From positions 16,021-80,020 of the forward strand of contig JAHLLR010000015.1 of assembly GCA_020444075.1 (NCBI GenBank): DNA of 64,000 nt. The letters run 5' to 3'. Origin of the DNA: Deltaproteobacteria bacterium (GTDB lineage: Bacteria > Desulfobacterota > Desulfobacteria > Desulfobacterales > Desulfosarcinaceae). Shown here piece after piece: positions 19,471 through 27,705 of the stretch. Each line of letters opens with the position of its first letter. Within the stretch, counting starts at the first letter, position 1. Under the pieces are notes generated by a model, which ran no database searches, was not told where the DNA came from, and saw only the letters and a list, made by a program, of their open reading frames with translations. The position numbers and the translations under genes are program-made.

Positions 19471-19648
19471 CGGTGAGCCTCCTGTAAAAAAGAAGATTGA
19501 GCAAAGGTCGTCGGGAAGTCTGTCGTTCCTAATATCGAACGGCGGTCGGGATGTCAACCGAGAGTTGTTTTTCTCGGCTGAAGATGGTACAGAAACCTGT
19601 GCATTCCAAAACCGGAATTTTTTAGGGTCGTCAATAAAGGCTGAATTC
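19471..19648. promoter_or_regulatory. Divergent promoter/operator region, ligase operon and tetR
   Basis: 178 bases between divergent genes. Two inverted repeats are candidate operators: CCGAGA...TCTCGG at 19558-19577 and ATTCC...GGAAT near 19603-19617. TetR proteins normally bind palindromes in such intergenic spaces. No confident -35/-10 pair was assigned. Confidence 0.4.
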
Positions 19649-20278
19649 ATGGCCGGCAGAGATACGCTGAACAAATTGAAGCAGCAGGAGCGGGAAATCC
19701 GCGAGAACCTGATCATTGATGCTGCCCGCACGGTATTCGGGTCCAAGACCTACGACCAGGTCAGCATGAATGAAATCGCCAAGGCGGCCGGCATCGCCAA
19801 ATCCTCCATCTACACTTATTTCCCTAACCAGGAGGCGCTGTTTGTGGAAACCGCCTTCAGGGATACCGGGGAATTTATTGCTGCCCTGAGAAAGCGCGTT
19901 CAGGCGGAGCGGGACCTCTCACTGGAAACGTTCATCAATGACTATCTGGATTACCACATCGAACATGATGCCCACTGGCGCATGATCACCCATTTTGCCC
20001 TTCACGGGAATATCGGTGAGGCATCGGCGGAAAAACTCAACCAGATATCCAGGCAGGTGATGGATCTTCTGGAGACGGTGTTGAAAAAATTCGATTACCG
20101 GGGCGACACCCGCCTGCTCTCCCACACCCTGTTTGCCGCCTTGAGCGGCATCATGATCAGTTTCCGGAAGTATCCGGGACGAACTGAGCCGTCACGCATC
20201 GCGCACATGAAACGTATCGCCAAAATGGTGGAACGGATGCTGGTGGGTTTCATTCAGCAGGACGTGCCATCGGAATAA
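19649..20278 (+). CDS. TetR family regulator, likely controlling the acyl-CoA ligase/dehydratase operon
   Basis: 209 residues. IIDAARTVFGSKTYDQVSMN, EIAKAAGIAKSSIYTYF and NQEALFVETAFRD form the helix-turn-helix and its flanking helices. The C-terminal domain (residues about 75-209) is of the type often seen in fatty-acid-type TetR regulators. The first good start is the ATG at 19649 (MAGRDTLNK); the frame is open further upstream but that part lies in the divergent promoter region. The LysE gene follows 10 bases downstream. Confidence 0.88.
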   Translation: MAGRDTLNKLKQQEREIRENLIIDAARTVFGSKTYDQVSMNEIAKAAGIAKSSIYTYFPNQEALFVETAFRDTGEFIAALRKRVQAERDLSLETFINDYLDYHIEHDAHWRMITHFALHGNIGEASAEKLNQISRQVMDLLETVLKKFDYRGDTRLLSHTLFAALSGIMISFRKYPGRTEPSRIAHMKRIAKMVERMLVGFIQQDVPSE

Positions 20279-20288
20279 AGGAGGTCGC

Positions 20289-20924
20289 ATGCTTGGCATC
20301 CACGATTTTCCGCTGTTTGTGCTCTCGTGCATCCTGCTCAATATCACCCCCGGTCAGGATACCATGTACATCATCGGCCGCAGCGTGGCCCAGGGTCGCC
20401 AGGCGGGAATCATGTCCGTATGGGGCATTATGACCGGGGTGCTGGTCCATACCCTGCTGGCAGCCCTGGGACTGTCTTTGATCCTGGCCACCTCGTCCCT
20501 TGCCTTTTCCATCATCAAGTATGCCGGAGCCGGTTATCTGGTCTGGATGGGTATCGGATTTATCATGAACCGCAAGGACCGTTCAGCGCTGCCTGATGCC
20601 CCCTCCTCGGCTCCCGACCCCTGGAAAATTTTCCAGCAGGGTGTGCTCACCAATGTGCTCAATCCCAAGGTGGCGCTTTTTTTTCTCTCATTTCTCCCCC
20701 AGTTCGTCTCCTCCCGGTCGGACCAGGTATTTCTTCCGTTCATGGTCCTGGGCCTGGTCTTTTTTACCACCGGCAGCATCTGGTGCCTGTTCCTCGTCTA
20801 CGGAGCGGATTGGCTGTCGGCGCGTTTCCGCGGCCGCCCATCGGCCGGCGGCGTTCTGAAAAAAGTCACCGGCGCACTGTTTATCGGCCTGGGCATTCGG
20901 CTGGCCTTGTCCCAGGCCCGATAG
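20289..20924 (+). CDS. LysE/RhtB family exporter
   Basis: 211 residues with about six membrane segments. ILLNITPGQDTMYIIGRSVA is the family signature at the N-terminus (PGPD-like motif as PGQD), and GVLTNVLNPKVALFFLSFLP is the second conserved segment. Family members export amino acids or small metabolites. AAGGAGG sits directly before the ATG. It is co-transcribed with the preceding TetR gene, so it may export a compound sensed by that regulator. Confidence 0.87.
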   Translation: MLGIHDFPLFVLSCILLNITPGQDTMYIIGRSVAQGRQAGIMSVWGIMTGVLVHTLLAALGLSLILATSSLAFSIIKYAGAGYLVWMGIGFIMNRKDRSALPDAPSSAPDPWKIFQQGVLTNVLNPKVALFFLSFLPQFVSSRSDQVFLPFMVLGLVFFTTGSIWCLFLVYGADWLSARFRGRPSAGGVLKKVTGALFIGLGIRLALSQAR

Positions 20925-20953
20925 CCGGTCGGTCAATTTATACCCATTTGAAG

Positions 20954-21004
20954 ATTCCCCCGCGGCAAGCCGCTGGGGAATGCGCTCGCTACCGTGGTTC
21001 GATG
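20954..21004 (+). repeat. Dispersed palindromic repeat, copy A
   Basis: CCCCGCGGCAAGCCGCTGGGG is a palindrome followed by AATGCGCTCGCTACCGTGG. The same unit recurs near 39886-39920 and 42119-42160. Copies lie only between genes. This copy is directly after the LysE gene and may act as a transcript-end hairpin. Confidence 0.6.
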
Positions 21005-21063
21005 CCCGCCTCCGCGCTTGACAGAACCGGATGATGCCTTAAAGTAATTTCTAATGATAATTT

Positions 21064-21158
21064 TTCATGGAGAGTGGCGTGAGGGAACTGGCCCTGTAAT
21101 CGCCCGGCAACCTTTTTTCCGCAAGGTGCCAATTCCAGCCCGAAAGGGGAACATGTGG
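21064..21158 (+). ncRNA. SAM-I-type (S-box superfamily) riboswitch
   Basis: The core reads GAGAG-GG..GAGGGA, CTGGCCC, CCCGGCAACC, GGTGCCAATTCC and AGCCCGAAAGGGG in S-box order. P3 is ACCTT...AAGGT, P4 is CCC-GAAA-GGG, and a short P1 can form between CATG at 21066-21069 and CATG at 21152-21155. Short insertions in the CTGGCCC-CCCGGC joint leave open a SAM-I/IV variant. It lies on the plus strand, about 400 bases before the PKS gene, and would make the downstream operon respond to S-adenosylmethionine. Confidence 0.82.
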
Positions 21159-21557
21159 TCTTGATGACAAGGGGAAACCCACCTCTCCAACTGGAGAAGC
21201 TTTTCACTTCACCATGACCCGCCTTAACGTTTAAATCATCGACGGGAAAAAAGCGTTTAAAGCGATTGAATAGATAGCCTGTAGTCAGAAAAATCGATAA
21301 TTGACCAGGAAGCTGAACGTTGCATTGCGTCGATCGCGAGCACCCGGTTTGAATCGAAAACCGTCATAGATATAGGCACTGGATTCAGATGTTCGCCGAA
21401 AAGGCCTCCGGTTATTTTCCGGAGTGATGAATCAGATGCCGGCACCTGTGGTTTCGTGTGGTTCATGACGCCTGGATACCACCAAGGAATGCGTTGGATG
21501 ACCCGAAGCATATCATCTGCCATCGGCCGGTTTGACAACGACCAAGAGGAAGACCAA
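21159..21557 (+). promoter_or_regulatory. Riboswitch expression platform and PKS leader
   Basis: TCTCC-AACT-GGAGA at 21184-21197 followed by AGCTTTTC is a weak terminator-like hairpin that could be the switch. The remaining 350 bases hold no recognised gene on the plus strand. AGAGGAAGACCAA precedes the ATG at 21558 and is the ribosome binding site of the PKS gene. Confidence 0.35.
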
Positions 21558-24356
21558 ATGAAAAAGACTGTTTTTATATTTTCGGGAGAAGGTACGCATG
21601 ACAAAGATACCCCCTTCCGACTGTTGAAGCATTCACCATCCTGGACGAAAGTAGAGCATATTCTCCATTCAAAACTGAACCTGGATTTGGAACAGCTCTG
21701 GAATAGTGAAATCGGTCGGCATCGATGCCCATCCAGTCCATTGCTTACCGTAATATCCCAGATCTGCCTGTCAGAAATATGGTGCAAATGGGGGTATGCC
21801 CCGGATGTCGTGATCGGCCACAGCACCGGAGAATTGTCGGCCGCCTACCAAGCCGGTTTATATTCGCTGGAAGATATTCTCGTGTTGGCTTATCGGATCG
21901 GGGAAGTCGCTTCCCGACTGGATGGGGTAATGCTGCATGGCAGATTGTCCGATTCGGAGATAGGTCAATTGCCGGTCAACCTATCGTCGCTCAATTTCGA
22001 AGACGAAGCGGGTAAGCATGTCACTGTGAGCGCTTTCGCCGGAGAGATGGAAGCGTTTCTCGAGAATTATCCCGATTTTATAATAATGAAATTGCCCCAT
22101 CCGTGGCACCATCCTGATTATGGACGTTTTTCCGAGCAATTGGCGTATGCCAAATCGGGCCGGGTCGATGACGGCACCTTTGTGTCAGGCGTCACCACGG
22201 GGTTTGAAACCCGCCTCGATGATCGTCACTGGCACCAGTGGCTGGTCAAACCCATCGATTTTATTCGATCGATGCGGACCATCGAAGAGCGATATCGTGA
22301 TCACCACCTGGACATCATCGAAATCGGTTTTCATCCGGTATTGGAAAATTGCTGCAAACCTTTTCGCAATTACACGTATGTGTCCTCCATGTTCCGCGGC
22401 GAAGATGATATCGAATGGATTATGTATCAGCGAAGCAAACTCGAACAGGGCGTTTTTTTGAAGAAGCTGAAGCAGTCCATCGACCCATTCAGGCCGCGGT
22501 TGAATTTTGGGATGTCACTGGCGTACCAGGGTTTTGACTCTTTGGCTTTTGCCGAGTTGTCGGACTTGCTGCGACCTTTTTTCCCATCTCTCGCCCCTCA
22601 GGATTTCTATCGCTATAAAACAATCAATCAATTGATCGGACAGTTCGGAATCAAAGCGTCGGTTGAACGGCAGGACTACCGAACGGTTCAGAGAAACGGC
22701 GTCGTGATTTCCGGGATGAGTTGCCGGTTCCCCTCTTCCGTGGAAACCGTGACTCAATTCTGGGAGACGTTGGTGAGCGGTGTCGATCAGGTGAACCTGG
22801 AAGCGACACGAGGTGGATCCGAAGCCGGTTTTTTAAATCATGCCATTACCCGGTTCGATCATCAGTATTTCAATATTTCCGTGGCCGAAGCCCGGACCAT
22901 GGATCCGCAACAAATCCTGGCCCTGGAACTGGCCGAAATGTTGTGGAGAGATGCCGGTATTGATCCAGATGCCCTGGACAAGAAACGGGTCGGCGTCTAC
23001 ATCGGTGCATGGAACCAGGAATATCGGGGAGACCGGACGTCGGTTTACTATCCCACCGGGGTCAATCCGAGCATCATCGCCGCCAGAATCAGCTATCACT
23101 ATGATCTGAGGGGACCCAGCTGGGTGTCCAACACCGCCTGTTCCTCTTCGCTGTTGGCCGTTCATTACGCAGCCAAGGATATCGAAGCCGGCCGGGTAGA
23201 CTACGCGATCGCCGGTGGCATCAACATGCTGCTGGATGAAGAATTTACCATCACCATGAGAAAATCCGGATTCCTCTCCGGTGATAACCGATGCAAATCG
23301 TTTGATGACTCGGCCAATGGATATGTCCGTGCCGAGGGAGGCGGGCTGGTCCTTTTAGTCAACAAATCACTGGCAGCCGAGTATTATGCCGAGTTGACAG
23401 GCTCCGCCATCAACCAGAACGGTGGTCGATCCCAGGTGATCACCGCACCGCATCCTGAAGCCCAGGAGGAATTGATTATGGCTGCCTGCCAGGATGCAGG
23501 AATTGCCCCGCAGGAAATCGCCTACATCGAAACGCATGGTACGGGAACGAAAATCGGCGATCCTATTGAGATGGCTGCGATTCAGAACACGATTGCCAAA
23601 GACAGGACGGACACGTGCTATATCGGCTCCGTGAAATCCAACATCGGACATCTGGAATCCGCCGCCGGTATTGCCGGTTTGCTCAAGTCCGTGGCGGTTT
23701 TGAATCATGGGATCATTCCACCCAATCTGCACTTTCAACGACCGAACCAGTATATCGATTTTCAATCGCATCCTATCCAGGTGGTCACCCAAGAAACCCG
23801 GATCGATCATCAAGCCAATATCGGTGTCAGCAGTTTCGGATTCGGTGGCTCAAATGCACATATCATTGTCAAGGGGGCACAGGCGTCTGTCCGAAAGGAG
23901 ATCAGGCCCATGGAGATCCCGTTTGACCGGCAACGGGCCGCCCTTCTCAGCGCATACCTTCACGTTCAGGAACCGAAACCCTTCGAATCACCCAATGAGC
24001 CGACGGTTAAGCAAACCGGTTCGGATGTCCGGCGGATCATCCAGACCCTGTTTACCCATGTGACCGGAGTCTCAGAGATCCATCCCGATATAGAGCTGTT
24101 GGAACAAGGGCTGGACTCTATTAGTGCAACCGAGATGATCCATCGCCTCGGGGAGGAATTCAATATTGAAATCGAACCGGACGTACTTTTCGACAATCCG
24201 CTTTTCGATCAATTTGCAGAGGCCATCGAGGGCCGGATAGCACAGCAAAAAGAAAATGGCGCCGCAACGGTCGTCACCAGGGAAAAAATTGACAAATTGG
24301 TGACCGAACTCTTCTTCCAGTTAACCAGTATCGAAGAAATTGATCCGGAAATATAG
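21558..24356 (+). CDS. Polyketide synthase-like protein, AT-ACP-KS-ACP(-ACP)
   Basis: 932 residues to an in-frame TAG. Order: acyltransferase (FIFSGEGTHDKD, active-site GHSTGE near residue 86), an ACP-like domain (GFDSLAFAELSDLL, Ser near 327), a complete ketosynthase (TACSSSLLAVHYA with Cys near 528, ETHGTGTKIGDPIE with His near 660, SVKSNIGHLESAAG with His near 698), an ACP (LLEQGLDSISATEM, Ser near 854), and the start of a third ACP cut by the TAG at codon 933. AT before KS, with no reductive domains, is unusual for type I PKS. The start at 21558 has AGAGGA upstream; earlier in-frame ATGs lack one. First gene of a SAM-riboswitch-headed operon. Confidence 0.88.
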   Translation: MKKTVFIFSGEGTHDKDTPFRLLKHSPSWTKVEHILHSKLNLDLEQLWNSEIGRHRCPSSPLLTVISQICLSEIWCKWGYAPDVVIGHSTGELSAAYQAGLYSLEDILVLAYRIGEVASRLDGVMLHGRLSDSEIGQLPVNLSSLNFEDEAGKHVTVSAFAGEMEAFLENYPDFIIMKLPHPWHHPDYGRFSEQLAYAKSGRVDDGTFVSGVTTGFETRLDDRHWHQWLVKPIDFIRSMRTIEERYRDHHLDIIEIGFHPVLENCCKPFRNYTYVSSMFRGEDDIEWIMYQRSKLEQGVFLKKLKQSIDPFRPRLNFGMSLAYQGFDSLAFAELSDLLRPFFPSLAPQDFYRYKTINQLIGQFGIKASVERQDYRTVQRNGVVISGMSCRFPSSVETVTQFWETLVSGVDQVNLEATRGGSEAGFLNHAITRFDHQYFNISVAEARTMDPQQILALELAEMLWRDAGIDPDALDKKRVGVYIGAWNQEYRGDRTSVYYPTGVNPSIIAARISYHYDLRGPSWVSNTACSSSLLAVHYAAKDIEAGRVDYAIAGGINMLLDEEFTITMRKSGFLSGDNRCKSFDDSANGYVRAEGGGLVLLVNKSLAAEYYAELTGSAINQNGGRSQVITAPHPEAQEELIMAACQDAGIAPQEIAYIETHGTGTKIGDPIEMAAIQNTIAKDRTDTCYIGSVKSNIGHLESAAGIAGLLKSVAVLNHGIIPPNLHFQRPNQYIDFQSHPIQVVTQETRIDHQANIGVSSFGFGGSNAHIIVKGAQASVRKEIRPMEIPFDRQRAALLSAYLHVQEPKPFESPNEPTVKQTGSDVRRIIQTLFTHVTGVSEIHPDIELLEQGLDSISATEMIHRLGEEFNIEIEPDVLFDNPLFDQFAEAIEGRIAQQKENGAATVVTREKIDKLVTELFFQLTSIEEIDPEI

Positions 24357-24518
24357 TTGACGGAGCAGGGTCTGGACTCCATGAGTGGTTCGGAGCTGAT
24401 CTCTCGATTAGAAATATCTTTAAATATTGAAATCGGGCCGGAAATCCTTTTCGAATACCCCCTGCCAGACCAGTTTGTCGATGAAGTGTCGGCATTGGCC
24501 GGCAGGGTCCGGAATTGA
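24357..24518 (+). other. Remainder of third ACP domain beyond an in-frame TAG
   Basis: Directly after TAG at 24354-24356 the same frame reads LTEQGLDSMSGSELISRLE and continues for 53 residues to TGA at 24518. It matches the second half of an ACP, with the phosphopantetheine serine at 24378-24380. The sister ACP has IELLEQGLDS at this point, so the TAG most simply replaces a GAG, CAG or AAG codon. Either the third carrier is lost, or the amber codon is read through. Confidence 0.75.
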
Positions 24519-24682
24519 AAGGCACGTCGGTAAGGGTACCGAAGAACATCACCGGCGCAGGCGGGATTCGGCAAAAAAAAGACGCTGCTGGGGGATAAAT
24601 GTGCTTTTTCAACCTGACTTTTAGGCGGTGCAACCAAACCCAATCGTTTTTCAACAGCTTGCAATGCGAAAGGTGAGCCCAT

Positions 24683-25828
24683 ATGGCAGACTTTAAAACC
24701 ACCCATGTTGGATCGTTGCCCCGCCCTCAGGAGATGATGGGGAAGTCGTTGCACAAGCAGGAGATCACCCGGGATGATCTGAAGCGCTATCTGGCCGACA
24801 TTTTGGACAAGCAATTGTCTTTGGGACTCACCTATATCAACAACGGCGAGTTGCCCAGACCGGATTACGTAAATTCGACCGTCAGTCGAATTTCGGGTTT
24901 CGGCGGCACCGGCATCGCGCCGATACCACGGGATCTGGAGGAATTGCCCGATTTTTCAAGACGGTTTAGCGGTCGGAATGGATTGATTACGCTGAATCCG
25001 AAAGCGCCGATCAAACTGCCGGCATGTTCGGCGCCGCTTTCATATATCGGTGAAGCCTCGCTGCGTGAGGAACTGGAGATGATGGCCGGGGTCTTCAGGG
25101 AGTTGGAGCAAAGATATCCGGACGTCCATACCGGTCTTTTTTTCACCTCACCATCTCCGGGAACCGTTGCCCTTTTTATGGAGAACCAATACTTCCCCAA
25201 TTATGAAGCCTACCTTGAAAATATCGCGGCGGTCTTGAAAAAGGAGTATGACATTATCGCCAGCTACGGTTTTCAATTGCAGATCGATTGCCCTGATCTG
25301 GCCATGGGCCGACACACCCGATTCAGCCGTCAGACCGATACGGAATTTCTTGCCATCACCGACACCCATGTCCACGCCCTGAATCAGGCACTGACCTCTG
25401 TCGATGCGGACAAGTGCCGGGCCCATATTTGTTGGGGGAACTATGCCGGCACCCATCATTGCGATATGGATTTCAAGAAGATTTTTCACCAGGTCATGAA
25501 TGTCAACGCCAGGTTCATTTCCATAGAAGCCAGCAACCACCGCCATGCTCATGAATGGACCGTGTTCGAAGAATTCCGATTGCCGGAAGATAAAGTCTTG
25601 ATGCCCGGTGTCATCGACACCTCCTCCACCATTGTAGAACATCCCGATCTGGTGGCCCAGCGACTCACCGCATTTGCGAACCTTCTGGGCCCGGACCGGG
25701 TGATCGGATCGACGGATTGTGGTTTTGCCACAACCGCTTCTGCCGCCAACGTACCCGGTGAAGTAGCATGGTTGAAGCTGGCCTCCCTCGTTGAGGGTGC
25801 CAGACGGGCAGGCAGGCGATTCGATTAA
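24683..25828 (+). CDS. MetE-like core zinc methyltransferase
   Basis: 381 residues corresponding to the catalytic half of cobalamin-independent methionine synthase, without the N-terminal duplicate domain. THVGSLPRP opens the barrel. The four zinc ligands can be placed: His and Cys in AHICWGNY (about 247 and 249), Glu in ISIEASN (about 281) and Cys in GSTDCGF (about 346). Such short MetE-type enzymes move methyl groups to or from thiols, and a few act on other thiols such as coenzyme M. AAAGGTGAG precedes the ATG. Placed between a PKS and a flavoprotein under a SAM riboswitch, it may act in the same pathway; substrate unknown. Confidence 0.85.
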   Translation: MADFKTTHVGSLPRPQEMMGKSLHKQEITRDDLKRYLADILDKQLSLGLTYINNGELPRPDYVNSTVSRISGFGGTGIAPIPRDLEELPDFSRRFSGRNGLITLNPKAPIKLPACSAPLSYIGEASLREELEMMAGVFRELEQRYPDVHTGLFFTSPSPGTVALFMENQYFPNYEAYLENIAAVLKKEYDIIASYGFQLQIDCPDLAMGRHTRFSRQTDTEFLAITDTHVHALNQALTSVDADKCRAHICWGNYAGTHHCDMDFKKIFHQVMNVNARFISIEASNHRHAHEWTVFEEFRLPEDKVLMPGVIDTSSTIVEHPDLVAQRLTAFANLLGPDRVIGSTDCGFATTASAANVPGEVAWLKLASLVEGARRAGRRFD

Positions 25829-25874
25829 GGATCGATGGAAGTCAACATAACCAGAGAATAACCGAGGAAATATC

Positions 25875-27701
25875 ATGAGTCATTCAAACCATTATGCCCA
25901 CGGCGTGCGAATCGCCAATTTTTCAACTATTGATTTGCCGGCCGACGATCTGCTGAACTTCGGGTCCGAAGCGAGCGCCTCCATAGTGAAGCAGATAAGA
26001 AGATATGCAGATCTACCCTATGTATACGTCGTAGGAAACGAGCAGGCCAAACAGGTTGATGAAGTACTATCGGCACTCAAGGCCATACGGTCCCCTTGCT
26101 ATCCCTATGCGATCTTTGCGGTTGAAGATGCGAATCTGGTGATCGAGGGTCCTGACCTGGATGTCATTAAGATCAACACCACCGATCCGGATAGCCTGCA
26201 CAGCCGGATCACTGAATATGCGGCTGGTCGATTTCACATTGATGATAGCCAATTACGTTCAGCCAGTTCCGGTCCACCGCCGGCAACGGCCGATGTGGCC
26301 ATAGTGGGTGCCGGGGTGACCGGTCTGTATGCGGCCAATCGGTTGAGGGAAAGTGGCATCTCTTTTTGCATCCTGGATAAAAGGGACAAGGTCGGCGGTA
26401 TCTGGTCCATGTATGCCAATGCCACTTCCCGGGTCAATACCTCCGAGGGTGCCTACCGGCTGATTGAGAACACCACCAGATCCAATCGCGACCACTCCGC
26501 GACACGGGAAATCCTGGACGATGTTGCCCAATTGTCCAAGAATGTGTCGAATGATCTTTACCTGGGAACCGAGGTCCTCGGCATTGAAAAAACGGCAAAT
26601 GGGTATCAGATCCGGTATAACAGGGAGGGCGACATAGCCGTAATAAAAAGCAAGGGCGTCATCTTGGCGATCAACGATCGGGTCGGGACGCCAAGAGAAC
26701 TTGAATGGCCGGATCAATCAAGGTTTCAGGGAGCGATCATCAGCGGAATTTCCGACAAAACCAAGGAACTGGATTGGCGCGATAAAAAGGTGGTCGTTGT
26801 GGGAATGGGCGCCTTCGCTGTTGAAAACGCCAGGACGGCGCTGGAAGGTGGAGCGCGCCATGTGACCGTGATCTGCCGGCGCCATGGCACCATCTGCCCG
26901 AAGATCATCGACTATCTGAACTTTGCCACCCCTTACGACGACGACTTTAAACATGACAAGAAAAGCAATATTCGTAACATGATGTACTGGAAAAAACTGT
27001 ATCAACTAAGCGGTGCGACGCAGCCCGAGTGCTGGATGGGAAAGATCAAGCATGCAGGGCATACCATCAGTGTTTCCGATATTTGGTTTATTGCGCATTT
27101 TTTAAAGAAGATCGACACCATCACCGGTGAAGTCAACGATTTGTATCCGAATGGGGTCGTCGTCAACGGTCAACAGCGCATCGATGCGGATATCATCGTG
27201 AATTGTATCGGATTTGAGCGCAATACCTCGGCGGCCAAAGCCATCTGCGGCCACCCTGAAATTTACAACACCAATTACGTAGACAAAGATTTCATGTATC
27301 TGGCAGATGCCTACATCGACGATGACGCATTCAACTCCTTTTTCGGTTCCAGCGTCATAGAGATGGTGAAGTTCTATATGAAAGTATATGTTAACTATTT
27401 CGACAATCCTGAATATGAAAAAATGGCTGACATCGACGGAATAGAAAAAATTCCCATTGAAGACCGCAAGTGGTCCCACTATATAAAAGGGGCCGCTGCC
27501 CTTATCCAAAACGATCGCGAACTTAATGAAAGCGCCAGGTCGCAGGTTGCTCAAAGAACAAAAAATTTTCTTGAGAGTCATGACCTGGAAACCTATATCG
27601 CAGAAAATAAAAGAGAGTGGATCGATACGCATTCGATGCTGGCCGGCAAGCCGATGCGGGAAGAGGATTGTCTGCCGTTTGTCTTTGATAAATTACTTTA
27701 G
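25875..27701 (+). CDS. FMO/Baeyer-Villiger-like flavoprotein with extra N-terminal domain
   Basis: 608 residues. The first 135 are an unrecognised domain (IANFSTIDLPADDLLNFGSE, YVYVVGNEQAKQVDEVLSA). From about residue 140 a flavin monooxygenase core follows: VAIVGAGVTGLYAANRL (FAD site), LDKRDKVGGIWSMY, and VVVVGMGAFAVENARTA (NADPH site). The usual fingerprint FxGxxxHxxxW appears as FQGAIISGISDKTKELDW, without the histidine, so chemistry may differ. IVNCIGFERN is the late conserved strand. GAGGAAATATC precedes the start. Its TAG stop lies in the duplicated target of an insertion element; the thioesterase gene was originally its close neighbour. Confidence 0.82.
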   Translation: MSHSNHYAHGVRIANFSTIDLPADDLLNFGSEASASIVKQIRRYADLPYVYVVGNEQAKQVDEVLSALKAIRSPCYPYAIFAVEDANLVIEGPDLDVIKINTTDPDSLHSRITEYAAGRFHIDDSQLRSASSGPPPATADVAIVGAGVTGLYAANRLRESGISFCILDKRDKVGGIWSMYANATSRVNTSEGAYRLIENTTRSNRDHSATREILDDVAQLSKNVSNDLYLGTEVLGIEKTANGYQIRYNREGDIAVIKSKGVILAINDRVGTPRELEWPDQSRFQGAIISGISDKTKELDWRDKKVVVVGMGAFAVENARTALEGGARHVTVICRRHGTICPKIIDYLNFATPYDDDFKHDKKSNIRNMMYWKKLYQLSGATQPECWMGKIKHAGHTISVSDIWFIAHFLKKIDTITGEVNDLYPNGVVVNGQQRIDADIIVNCIGFERNTSAAKAICGHPEIYNTNYVDKDFMYLADAYIDDDAFNSFFGSSVIEMVKFYMKVYVNYFDNPEYEKMADIDGIEKIPIEDRKWSHYIKGAAALIQNDRELNESARSQVAQRTKNFLESHDLETYIAENKREWIDTHSMLAGKPMREEDCLPFVFDKLL

Positions 27702-27705
27702 AAAA

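Noticed and set aside
18458..19504. 348-residue minus-strand frame in another phase of the ligase gene
   Set aside because: The overlapping acyl-CoA ligase frame has all adenylation motifs; this one is rich in Arg and Gln without motifs.
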